A stretch of 16,091 nt of DNA from Anaeromonas sp052088025 (lineage in GTDB: Bacteria > Bacillota > Clostridia > Tissierellales > SIT17), in contig NZ_JBQCYD010000051.1 of assembly GCF_052088025.1 (NCBI RefSeq), positions 1 through 16,091 on the forward strand, written 5' to 3'. Below the pieces are notes generated by a model, which had not been told where the DNA came from, did not search any database, and saw only the letters and a list, made by a program, of their open reading frames with translations. The translations under genes and the position numbers were made by a program. Shown here piece by piece: positions 1 through 6,833 of this stretch (positions are counted from its first letter, which is position 1; the number at the start of each line of letters is the position of its first letter).

Positions 1-79
1 TTTAAAAGCTATTACAAAAACAAATAAGAAATATTTAAATAAGAATAATGATTAGCCCATAAACATGGATATAGTAGTT

Positions 80-130
80 TAGCAATTGAAATTTGCTAAA
101 AAAATTCAAGATTGCAAATTTCAATTGCTA
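80..130. repeat. 17-bp perfect inverted repeat upstream of the XRE regulator
   Basis: The arms at 80-96 (TAGCAATTGAAATTTGC) and 114-130 are exact reverse complements, separated by 17 bases. Each arm contains a CAATTG. No T-run follows on either strand, so it does not look like an intrinsic terminator. The right arm covers the likely -35 of the downstream regulator gene, so an operator for that regulator is a reasonable inference. A remnant of a mobile element is an alternative. Confidence 0.8.
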
Positions 131-152
131 GGATATTTCTTCAAAATATATT
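125..152 (+). promoter_or_regulatory. candidate sigma-A promoter of the XRE regulator
   Basis: A TTGCTA (125-130), 16 bases, then TATATT (147-152). The -35 lies inside the right arm of the inverted repeat, and the expected start site leaves a leader of about 20 bases. The match is moderate in a very AT-rich region. Confidence 0.4.
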
Positions 153-178
153 AATCTAAAATTAGAAGGTAAATAAAT

Positions 179-532
179 ATGCTAAGTGAGATTTTAAAAC
201 AAAAAAGAAAAGAATTAGGTTTAACTCAGCAATATGTTGCAGATCATTTAAATGTGACACGACAAACTGTATCAAATTGGGAGATTGAAAAAAGTTATCC
301 AGATATTCCAACCTTGATAAGGGTTAGTGAATTTTATCAATTATCTTTAGATTATATGTTAAAGGGAGATGTCAATCTAATGGAAAAAATCGAAAAAGAT
401 ACAAATGAATTAAAAAAATATCAAAAAACAAAAGAGATTTTAAAAATGATTTGTTATGGGTTACTCATCGTAGCTTTTTTCTATTTAGCTGGATATGCAA
501 TTGGTAAAGGTTGGGCTCACTATACTCTATAA
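179..532 (+). CDS. XRE-family regulator with one C-terminal membrane segment
   Basis: A 117-residue DNA-binding protein. Residues 1-60 form a Cro/C1-type helix-turn-helix (LGLTQQYVADHLNVTRQTVSNWE at about 13-35, then the usual PDIPTLIRVSEFY helix). A charged linker follows (62-88), then one hydrophobic segment (about 89-109), leaving a short tail. It therefore probably binds DNA while tethered to the membrane, an arrangement known in many Firmicute XRE proteins. The ATG is preceded by AGAAGG at 164-169 with 9 bases of spacing. It is monocistronic, ending before a clear terminator at 616-648. The inverted repeat upstream overlaps its likely -35, so autoregulation is likely but unproven. The signal or target genes cannot be read from the sequence. 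Confidence 0.85.
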   Translation: MLSEILKQKRKELGLTQQYVADHLNVTRQTVSNWEIEKSYPDIPTLIRVSEFYQLSLDYMLKGDVNLMEKIEKDTNELKKYQKTKEILKMICYGLLIVAFFYLAGYAIGKGWAHYTL

Positions 533-615
533 ATTACTTATTCGGTTGAAAAGAATTTGTCTTAATAGCAATTATGACAAACTCGCAAAGAGCATTATAT
601 ATATTGATATTATTA

Positions 616-648
616 GGATAGAGTAGGTTTTATACTTTATCCTTTTTT
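616..648 (+). terminator. intrinsic terminator after the XRE gene
   Basis: A 10-bp stem (616-625 with 633-642, one G-U pair) with a 7-base loop, followed directly by six T residues at 643-648. Confidence 0.75.
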
Positions 649-719
649 ATTTTATTTTTTTGAGTTTGTCATAAAATATTATATAATATTAATATGTAAA
701 ACTAATAGGATCTTTTAAA

Positions 720-876
720 ATGTGTGATTACATTAAGTTAAAGAAAACTAGAAAAAGTTATTAATATTGCTCTTAGAATTTCAGATTTACTTAAACAGAG
801 TGATGTTTTAAAGAATAGGATAAGTTTTAAGGATATTTATATTATTGAAGGTATGCTTTTACTACTTTTATTTTAA
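720..876 (+). pseudogene. possible small gene broken by a one-base frameshift
   Basis: An ATG at 720, preceded by AGGA at 707-710, opens a frame MCDYIKLKK that stops at codon 15. If one A is removed from the A-rich stretch around 744-748, the frame continues for a total of about 52 residues through LEKVINIALRISDLL and ends in a hydrophobic MLLLLLF tail at 874-876. The downstream 40-residue frame has ordinary amino-acid content, but open frames of this length are not rare in AT-rich DNA. No family is recognised. Apart from this and the two terminators, the 533-949 stretch shows nothing else. It could be a decayed gene, a sequencing indel, or chance. Confidence 0.25.
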
Positions 877-902
877 ATTCAAAACTATATTTTGACAAAT
901 CA

Positions 903-950
903 AACCGACCCCAATATTTAGATTTTTTGTCTAACTTTTAGGGGTCGGTT
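903..950 (-). terminator. terminator of the nitroreductase gene, possibly bidirectional
   Basis: AACCGACCCC (903-912) pairs perfectly with 941-950, and an inner TTAGA/TCTAA pairing (918-922 with 930-934) extends the hairpin. The right arm ends on the last base of the TGA of the minus-strand nitroreductase. T-richness after the stem is modest on both strands, so efficiency is uncertain. Confidence 0.6.
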
Positions 951-1753
951 CATTTTATATATTTCCAAGTAGAAATATATTCAAAATTTTCATATTGTGG
1001 ATGTGTATCTAGTTTAGACCATTTACCTTCTTTGTTTTTTTCATTTAAAGTGACTTCAAAGTGATACTGTGCTATTCCCATATCCAATAATTGAATATCA
1101 TAATCTAATTGCTTTGCATAATCAGGAGTTCGTTCAAGATATAAATGATAATTATCTTCTTCTTTAACCATTCTCCATGGTTGTTTATTTGAAGCTGAAG
1201 GTCCTATTCTAACCATTTCTAAAGCTTCACCATATACCAAAAGACTATCTTTCTTTAAAGGATTTAAATCACTATCAAAGAAAATTTCACCAAAGTCTTT
1301 TCGCATGTCAGCTTTTGCCATTTTCCTCATAGCCTTTTCCTTTATACTTTTCTTTTCAGAAGAGTAGCCTATTGGTGTTGCACATATAAAAGATTCTTCA
1401 TCTTTTAAATTTGTCTTTTCACTAAATTGACCTCTGTTAAAAGTTCCACCTAACCAGCAAGTTCCAAGATCGAGTGATGTTGCAAAAATAATTATTTTTT
1501 CAAATAAATATCCAAGTTCTACTAAATCATGCTTATCTTTTTTAACAATAGCACAAATATAAGTATTAGCATTAGTAATTACTCCATAGGTACCAACTTT
1601 TCCATCTATATTTGCATTGATTAATGGAAATCTATAGTTAGGATATTCTTTTTCTAAATCACTTAAAAAATTTGTTAACTTTTTCATGGTATCTTTTTCT
1701 ATTTCTTTTTTTTCATATGTTCTTACAGATACACGCTTTTTAATATTTTCCAT
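950..1753 (-). CDS. nitroreductase-family protein (putative TM1586-type FMN oxidoreductase)
   Basis: A 267-residue protein resembling the 'putative TM nitroreductase' group (PF14512-like), a double-module version of the FMN-dependent nitroreductase fold. The visible signs are VSVRTYEKKEI near the N-terminus (FMN phosphate-binding RRSxRxY type), the central GYLFEKIIIFATSLDLGTCWLGGTF block, and a second half with IGPSASNKQPWR, which is typical of flavin-binding nitroreductases. It probably acts as a soluble NAD(P)H-dependent flavin reductase; the substrate is unknown. A start 30 bases further upstream is possible, but the ATG at 1753 is preferred because GAGGTG lies about 7 bases before it. It is a single gene, divergent from the diguanylate cyclase operon and ending in a hairpin that includes its stop. 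Confidence 0.8.
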   Translation of the reverse strand: MENIKKRVSVRTYEKKEIEKDTMKKLTNFLSDLEKEYPNYRFPLINANIDGKVGTYGVITNANTYICAIVKKDKHDLVELGYLFEKIIIFATSLDLGTCWLGGTFNRGQFSEKTNLKDEESFICATPIGYSSEKKSIKEKAMRKMAKADMRKDFGEIFFDSDLNPLKKDSLLVYGEALEMVRIGPSASNKQPWRMVKEEDNYHLYLERTPDYAKQLDYDIQLLDMGIAQYHFEVTLNEKNKEGKWSKLDTHPQYENFEYISTWKYIK

Positions 1754-1772
1754 TTTAAACACCTCGATATAA

Positions 1773-1802
1773 TTTATATACAAAAATCAAGAAATAAATC
1801 AA
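1773..1802 (-). promoter_or_regulatory. candidate promoter of the nitroreductase gene
   Basis: On the minus strand, TTGATT (1797-1802), 18 bases, then TATAAA (1773-1778), about 20 bases upstream of the start. Moderate match in AT-rich DNA. Confidence 0.4.
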
Positions 1803-1920
1803 AAAATATAGTTTAATAGCCATAATTAAAAGTATCTTTTTAAACTTTAAAGGATTCTATGTTTTTTTGTAGAATATATAAAATAAAGGTATTTAAATAT
1901 ATAAGTTAAAGGATTTGATT

Positions 1921-3567
1921 ATGATTAAAAAAATATCTGAAGAAATATATAATAAAATTGACTATGTTAAATCTATAGTGTCTATATATCCAGATGAAGC
2001 TATTAAAATAAGCAAAGAAGCATATAATCTAGCTAAAGATAATAATTTGATAATTGAAGAAGCTTATTCACTTTTAAGTATTGCTTTTGCTAGTAGAATA
2101 AAGTCTGATATAAGTAGTATAATAGATTCTTCCTATAAAGCACTTGCAATATTTAAAGATAAAAATTATATAATAGGACAAATTAAATCACTAAATTTAA
2201 TAGGTATTGCATACTTCTATAGTTCTATGTATGAAGAAGCTATAAAATATTTCTTAGAAGGCCATGAACTATTAAAAACTACTAAAGATGATTCTTTGTT
2301 ATGCAGTGTTTTAAACAATATTGGAGAAGTATATAGGGAATCTGAAATGTATGATAAGGCTATTTATTATTATGATCAAGCTATTGAAATAGTATGTAAA
2401 AATAATTATACTATACATCATGCAGCTATACTTACAAATATAGGGGAAATATATTTTGCTAAAAGTGATTATAAAAAGGCTCTTGAAATATATAATGAAA
2501 GTTATAATCTGCTAATTCATGAAAATGATATAATAAATTTAGCTGAAATTGAAAATAAAATAGGAAAAAGTCATTTTGAAATGGGAAATATCAAGAAGGC
2601 AAAGGAATATTATTTTAAGGCACTTAAAAGACTTCAAAATATAAATAATAAGTATTATATAATAGATGTATTCATAAATATAGCAGAGATAAACCTTGAA
2701 GCATCAGAGGGAAGTACCTTAAGTTTTTATGAAAAAGCAATGGGTTTTGCAGAAGATGTAGGTTCTAAATCTAAACTTTGTAAAGTATATAAACTTATTT
2801 CCCTCTACCATGAAGAACAAGGCGATTATAAAAATGCCCTAGAATACTTCAAAAGATATTCTAGCATTAAAGAAGAAATTATGAGAGTTAAGCTTAAAAG
2901 TAAACTTGAAATATTAAATATAGAATTTAAAAACATTGAAGATAAGGATAAATTTGACAATATGAAACTAAGGCTTGAAAATGAGATATCTAGACAAAAA
3001 TATAACTTGAAAAAGATAAAAAGTTCAAATGAAATGCTTGAAAGACAAGTTTATGAAGATGAACTTACAGGAATTCAAAATAGGAGAAGTGTAAATTTAT
3101 ATCTTTCTTTAATGCTAAAGGATATGAAATCAAAAGAAGATTTGATAGCATTATATGTTATAGATATAGATAAATTCAAAAAATATAATGATTGTTGGGG
3201 CCATCCTGAAGGTGATCAATGTATAAAGAAAGTAGCAAATTGTATAAAAAGCATTCAGCTTGATCGTGATGATATTTTTGGAAGATATGGAGGAGAAGAA
3301 TTCATATATATTTCTACTCATTTAGATTATAAAGAAGCTTTAGAGCTTGGCAATCACATTAGAAAAGAAGTGGAAGAATTAGATCTTTATTATATGGATA
3401 AAAAAGAAAAAAGAACAGTTACAATAAGTCTAGGGGGAGTAATAGGTAAAAGTTCGAACTTTAGCTCCATGCAAAAGATGATTGAAATTGCTGATATGGA
3501 ACTTTATAGGGCTAAGGATATGGGAAGAAATAGAACTATTTTAAAGAATATTAATAATGTTAATTAA
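1921..3567 (+). CDS. TPR-GGDEF diguanylate cyclase
   Basis: A 548-residue protein predicted to make cyclic di-GMP from two GTP. Residues about 5-320 are tetratricopeptide helices, with clear repeats near 91-117, 131-157, 171-197, 211-237 and 290-316. A charged coiled coil (about 320-378) leads into a GGDEF domain (about 379-543). The catalytic GGEEF is at 457-461, the metal aspartates are in DIDKF (D415, D417) and the KYND/GH/GD guanine-binding motif is at 421-432. The usual RxxD product-inhibition site, which precedes RYGGEEF, reads DRDD here, so feedback inhibition is probably absent. There is no membrane segment, so the TPR array likely senses a protein or peptide in the cytosol. The ATG at 1921 is chosen because AAAGGA at 1908-1913 is 7 bases before it; an in-frame TTG at 1915 is too close. 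It is the first gene of a four-gene run. Confidence 0.92.
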   Translation: MIKKISEEIYNKIDYVKSIVSIYPDEAIKISKEAYNLAKDNNLIIEEAYSLLSIAFASRIKSDISSIIDSSYKALAIFKDKNYIIGQIKSLNLIGIAYFYSSMYEEAIKYFLEGHELLKTTKDDSLLCSVLNNIGEVYRESEMYDKAIYYYDQAIEIVCKNNYTIHHAAILTNIGEIYFAKSDYKKALEIYNESYNLLIHENDIINLAEIENKIGKSHFEMGNIKKAKEYYFKALKRLQNINNKYYIIDVFINIAEINLEASEGSTLSFYEKAMGFAEDVGSKSKLCKVYKLISLYHEEQGDYKNALEYFKRYSSIKEEIMRVKLKSKLEILNIEFKNIEDKDKFDNMKLRLENEISRQKYNLKKIKSSNEMLERQVYEDELTGIQNRRSVNLYLSLMLKDMKSKEDLIALYVIDIDKFKKYNDCWGHPEGDQCIKKVANCIKSIQLDRDDIFGRYGGEEFIYISTHLDYKEALELGNHIRKEVEELDLYYMDKKEKRTVTISLGGVIGKSSNFSSMQKMIEIADMELYRAKDMGRNRTILKNINNVN

Positions 3568-3585
3568 TTAAAAAAGGATGATTGT

Positions 3586-4212
3586 ATGGCAAATAAATAT
3601 TACGTAGTAAGACAAGGCAAGAAGATAGGCATATTCACAAGTTGGGATGAATGCAAAAAAAATGTGAGTGGTTTTTCAGGTGCTGAATATAAATCTTTTA
3701 AAAACAAAAAAGATGCAGAAGATTATTTTGATAACAGAGAAGAAAATATAATAGAAAAAGAAAAGAAAATAGATGAAATTATATTAACAGATAAAAATAA
3801 GGCCGTATCTTATGTAGATGGAAGTTACAAAAAACAAACAAAAGAATTTTCATATGGAGCAGTTATTTTTTGGAATAATGAAGAATATCATTTTTCCGAT
3901 AAATTTGATGATTCAGAACTTGCTAAAATGCACAATGTAGCAGGAGAACTAGAAGGTGCTAAATGTGCTATAAGATTTGCTCTAGAAAATCATATTAAAG
4001 AGCTTACAATCTACCATGATTATGAAGGGATATCTAAATGGGCTAGTGGTTCTTGGAAGGCCAACAAGGAAGGCACAAAAACCTATAAAAAGTATTGCGA
4101 AGAAGCTAAAGAAAAAATTAAAATTAATTTTGTCAAAGTAAAAGGTCACTCAGGGGATAAATATAATGATCTAGCAGATGAACTTGCTAAATCTGCATTA
4201 GGAATAGAATAA
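3586..4212 (+). CDS. rnhA: ribonuclease H1 with N-terminal hybrid-binding domain
   Basis: A 208-residue RNase H that cuts RNA in RNA-DNA hybrids. Residues 1-48 form the small viroplasmin-like/hybrid-binding domain (KYYVVRQGKKIGIFTSWDEC...VSGFSGAEYKSF), typical of eukaryotic-style RNase H1 and many Clostridia. After a charged linker, the RNase H domain (about 70-206) carries all four metal carboxylates: D78 in YVDGSY, E121 in AGELEGA, D145 in YHDYEGI and D198 in NDLADELAK, plus H188 in VKGHSGD. It should be active. The start has AAAAAGGATG upstream. It lies 18 bases after the diguanylate cyclase and 17 before the epimerase, so co-transcription is likely, although no functional link between these neighbours is obvious. 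Confidence 0.95.
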   Translation: MANKYYVVRQGKKIGIFTSWDECKKNVSGFSGAEYKSFKNKKDAEDYFDNREENIIEKEKKIDEIILTDKNKAVSYVDGSYKKQTKEFSYGAVIFWNNEEYHFSDKFDDSELAKMHNVAGELEGAKCAIRFALENHIKELTIYHDYEGISKWASGSWKANKEGTKTYKKYCEEAKEKIKINFVKVKGHSGDKYNDLADELAKSALGIE

Positions 4213-4229
4213 TAGAAGGAGAGATTTTT

Positions 4230-5318
4230 TTGAAGATTACACATATTAAACTAGGTAAAATATCAGTGCCACTTAAAACTCCATTTAAAACTGCTCTTAG
4301 AAGCGTTGAGTCCATAGAAGATATTATAGTTGAAATACATACAGATACAGGTAATATTGGCTATGGTGAAGCTCCACCAACTGGAGTAATTACAGGAGAT
4401 ACAACTCTTTCTATAATAGGGGCTATAAAGACACACATTGCTCCTTCAATCATAGGTCATAATATAGAGAACTTTGAAGAATTGATGCTTAAATTACATT
4501 CATCTATAGTAGGAAATACTAGTGCAAAGGCTGCTGTAGATATAGCCCTATATGATTTATATGGTCAACTTTATAAGGCACCGGTATATAAGTTATTAGG
4601 AGGATATAGGAAGAATATCACAACAGATATAACAATAAGCGTAAATGACCCAGATGAAATGGTAGCTGATAGTATAGATGCTATAAAACTAGGGTATGAA
4701 ACACTTAAGGTAAAAGTAGGAAAAGATTCTAAGATGGATATAAAAAGACTTTCTGCTATAAGAAGTGCAGTTGGAAATAATATCAATATAAGAATAGATG
4801 CAAATCAGGGTTGGAAGCCTAAGGAAGCTATAAGAACTCTTAAGCAAATGGAAGATTTAGGTCTTAATTTAGAATTAGTAGAACAACCAGTTGCTGCATA
4901 TGATATAGAAGGAATGAAGCTTGTAACAGACAATGTAAGTACACCTGTACTTGCAGATGAAAGTGTATTTTCTGAAAGAGATGCCCTTAAAATACTGCGT
5001 GAAAAAGCAGCAGATCTTATAAATATAAAGCTTATGAAAACAGGTGGAATAAATAAAGCACTTAAAATAATAAGTCTTGCAGAAATATATGATGTAGAAT
5101 GTATGATAGGTTGTATGTTAGAAGCTAAGGTTAGTGTAAATGCAGCAGTTCATCTAGCAATGGCTAAAAAAATCATTACAAAAATAGATTTAGATGGACC
5201 TATATTATGTAAGTCAGACCCTGTAATAGGTGGAGCTATATTTGATAATTCAAGTATAACAGTAGAAGATCATCCAGGTTTTGGTGTTCAAAAAGTTGAA
5301 GGTATAAAATATATCTAA
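4230..5318 (+). CDS. L-Ala-D/L-Glu dipeptide epimerase (enolase superfamily)
   Basis: A 362-residue enzyme that epimerises the Glu of L-Ala-Glu dipeptides released from murein, allowing reuse of cell-wall peptides. The N-terminal capping domain (1-125) is followed by an (alpha/beta)7 barrel. Catalytic lysines K160 and K162 (LKVKVG) and K267 (NIKLMKTGG) are present, as are metal ligands D190 (RIDANQGW), E218 (LVEQP) and D243 (LADES). The D320-x-D322 pair (KIDLDGP) matches the dipeptide ammonium-binding DxD that separates this group from other muconate-lactonising relatives; numbering is within one residue of the Bacillus subtilis YkfB enzyme as I recall it. Translation begins at TTG 4230, eight bases after AAGGAG (4216-4221). 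It sits in the operon, 16 bases before the photolyase remnant. Confidence 0.9.
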   Translation: MKITHIKLGKISVPLKTPFKTALRSVESIEDIIVEIHTDTGNIGYGEAPPTGVITGDTTLSIIGAIKTHIAPSIIGHNIENFEELMLKLHSSIVGNTSAKAAVDIALYDLYGQLYKAPVYKLLGGYRKNITTDITISVNDPDEMVADSIDAIKLGYETLKVKVGKDSKMDIKRLSAIRSAVGNNINIRIDANQGWKPKEAIRTLKQMEDLGLNLELVEQPVAAYDIEGMKLVTDNVSTPVLADESVFSERDALKILREKAADLINIKLMKTGGINKALKIISLAEIYDVECMIGCMLEAKVSVNAAVHLAMAKKIITKIDLDGPILCKSDPVIGGAIFDNSSITVEDHPGFGVQKVEGIKYI

Positions 5319-5334
5319 ACAGGAAGTGATACTT

Positions 5335-6489
5335 TTGATAAATGAATCTCGAATAAAATATTTAAATGATAAGGATACAATAAAAGCCAATAATTATATA
5401 GTCTATTGGATGCAAAGCTCCTAAAGGACAAAATATAATCATGCATTAGAATATGCTATAAAGCTTGCTAATGAATATGATAAGCCTTTGATAGTATACT
5501 TTGGAATAACAGATGATTTTCCAGAGGCTAATAGTAGGCATTATTATTTTATGTTAGAAGGTCTACAGGATGTAAAAGACAAATTAAAAAAGAGAAATAT
5601 AAAATTTATTATAAAACATATATCTCCTGAAGAAGGAGCAGTAGAATTATCAAAAAATGCAGCGATGATGGTGGTAGATAGAGGATATTTAAAAGTAGAG
5701 AGAAAGTGGAGAAAATATACTTCAGACAATATAAACTGTCCATTGATTCAAGTAGAGACGAATGTTCTTGTACCTGTAGAAGTAGCATCAGATAAGGAAG
5801 AATATGCAGCCTATACCATAAGAAAAAAGATAAATAAGAATTTGAAGGAATTTACAAATGATTTTGATGAAGAAAAGCTAAAAAATTCATCTATGGATTT
5901 AGATATTGATACAGAAATATTTGAAATAGATGATATAGATAAGGCTATAGATAAGCTTGATTTAGATAAGGAAGTAAAGAAAAGTAAATTTTTAAAGGGT
6001 GGCGAAAGTGAAGCAGAAAAATATTTGAATGTATTTTTAGATGAGAAATTAGAAGAATATGATGGACTTAGAAATCATCCTGATAAAGATTATACTTCAA
6101 AATTAAGTCCTTATCTACACTTTGGACAAATTTCACNNNNNNNNNNNNNNNNNNNNNNNNNNNNNNNNNNNNNNNNNNNNNNNNNNNNNNNNNNNNNNNN
6201 NNNNNNNNNNNNNNNNNNNNNNNNNNNNNNNNNNNNATATTACAATGAAAACTATGATAATTATGAAGATTCACTTCCAAGTTGGTCAAAGGAAACATTA
6301 GAAATTCACACTGATGATAGAAGAGATGAAAATAGTTTTGCATCTGTTGCCTGGCTTTTTGGTAAGCATGATAGGCCATGGAAGGAAAGAGAAATATTTG
6401 GCAAAACTAGATATATGAATGCAAATGGTCTAAAGCGAAAGTTTGATATAGAAAAATATGTTGAAATGATAGAAGCTTTAGACAAATAA
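5335..6489 (+). pseudogene. phr: class II DNA photolyase, disrupted
   Basis: Remnant of a CPD photolyase, a light-driven flavoenzyme that repairs UV dimers. Translation should begin at TTG 5335, eight bases after AGGAAG. The frame reads NNYIVYWMQSS, then TAA (5422-5424), then RTKYNHALEYA: family members have Gln there (YWMQxSQRxxYNHAL), so a single C-to-T change explains the stop. The rest resembles the photolyase up to SPYLHFGQIS, where a run of 100 N begins (6137). After the gap YYNENYDNYEDSLPSW is followed by KETLEIHTDDRRDENSFASVAWLFGKHDRPW; the roughly 65-70 residues normally between these blocks, including the WNAAQ...GKMHGYMRMYWGKK part of the FAD site, are missing. A later TTG at 5488 would give only an N-truncated product. 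It is probably a pseudogene, though the nearby gap leaves assembly error possible for the deletion. Confidence 0.8.
6137..6236. other. assembly gap (100 N)
   Basis: Exactly 100 undetermined bases inside the photolyase frame, a conventional placeholder length, so the true size is unknown. The flanks (FGQIS and YYNENY) are normally separated by roughly 45 residues in this family, so about 130-140 bases would be expected. Confidence 0.98.
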
Positions 6490-6491
6490 TA

Positions 6492-6520
6492 TTGACAAAA
6501 ATGAATAGTTTAGATATCAT
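6492..6520 (+). promoter_or_regulatory. sigma-A promoter of the metG T-box transcript
   Basis: TTGACA (6492-6497), 17 bases, TATCAT (6515-6520). It begins just after the photolyase stop and about 30 bases before the T-box element. Confidence 0.75.
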
Positions 6521-6548
6521 TAATCCATAATAATATAAAATCAAATAA

Positions 6549-6792
6549 AGGCTGTGATGGGAAGAGTAGATTAAAAAGCTACCTAAAAGAGAGCTAGATT
6601 AGGTGAAAACTAGCGGTAGAATATTAATTGAAGATGGCCCCTGAGCTTCTAGGGTGAAATATAAGTAGGTCTAGACGTAAACTTGCGTTAAAGAATAGGT
6701 TTATAACCTAATGAGGCTTAAATTGTGAAATTTAAGCAAAGTAGAGTGGTATCGCGAATCTTCGTCTCTAATATAGAGAGGAGGATTTTTTT
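6549..6792 (+). promoter_or_regulatory. T-box riboswitch, methionine-specific, controlling metG
   Basis: This leader RNA reads the charging state of tRNA-Met. Stem I runs from about 6551 to 6646, with the GATGGGAAGAGTAGATTAA start and an AGAGAG/GGTGAAAACTAGC upper part; the specifier is ATG at 6634-6636, followed by a purine. A stem with a GTGA tetraloop lies at 6716-6737. The T-box AGAGTGGTATCGCG (6743-6756) forms the antiterminator: 6743-6746 pairs with 6766-6769 and 6754-6756 with 6763-6765, leaving a seven-base bulge TGGTATC. TGGT can pair with the uncharged tRNA end ACCA (discriminator A). The competing terminator is at 6757-6792. The Met specifier agrees with the downstream gene. The bulge differs from the usual TGGNACC by one C-to-T. 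Confidence 0.93.
6757..6792 (+). terminator. T-box-controlled terminator
   Basis: Arms 6757-6770 and 6774-6787 pair at 13 of 14 positions (one G-U, one G-G mismatch), followed by T residues to 6792. It shares CTCT (6766-6769) with the antiterminator, so the two folds exclude each other. Confidence 0.9.
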
Positions 6793-6833
6793 ATTGCCTA
6801 ATTTGGGTACAATAAGTTTAAGGAGGAATTTTG

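Noticed and set aside
666..694. TTGTCA followed by AT-rich -10 as a promoter for the broken small gene
   Set aside because: TATAAT is only 10 bases away and the 17-base position reads TTAATA, so the match is too weak.
1854..1875. ATTCTA/TAGAAT inverted repeat before the diguanylate cyclase
   Set aside because: Only six pairs with a T-rich loop in very AT-rich DNA; likely chance.
5422..5424. TAA in the photolyase as a recoded amino acid
   Set aside because: Known recoding uses TGA or TAG; TAA recoding is not expected here and no other gene in the window contains an internal TAA. The separate deletion also favours decay.
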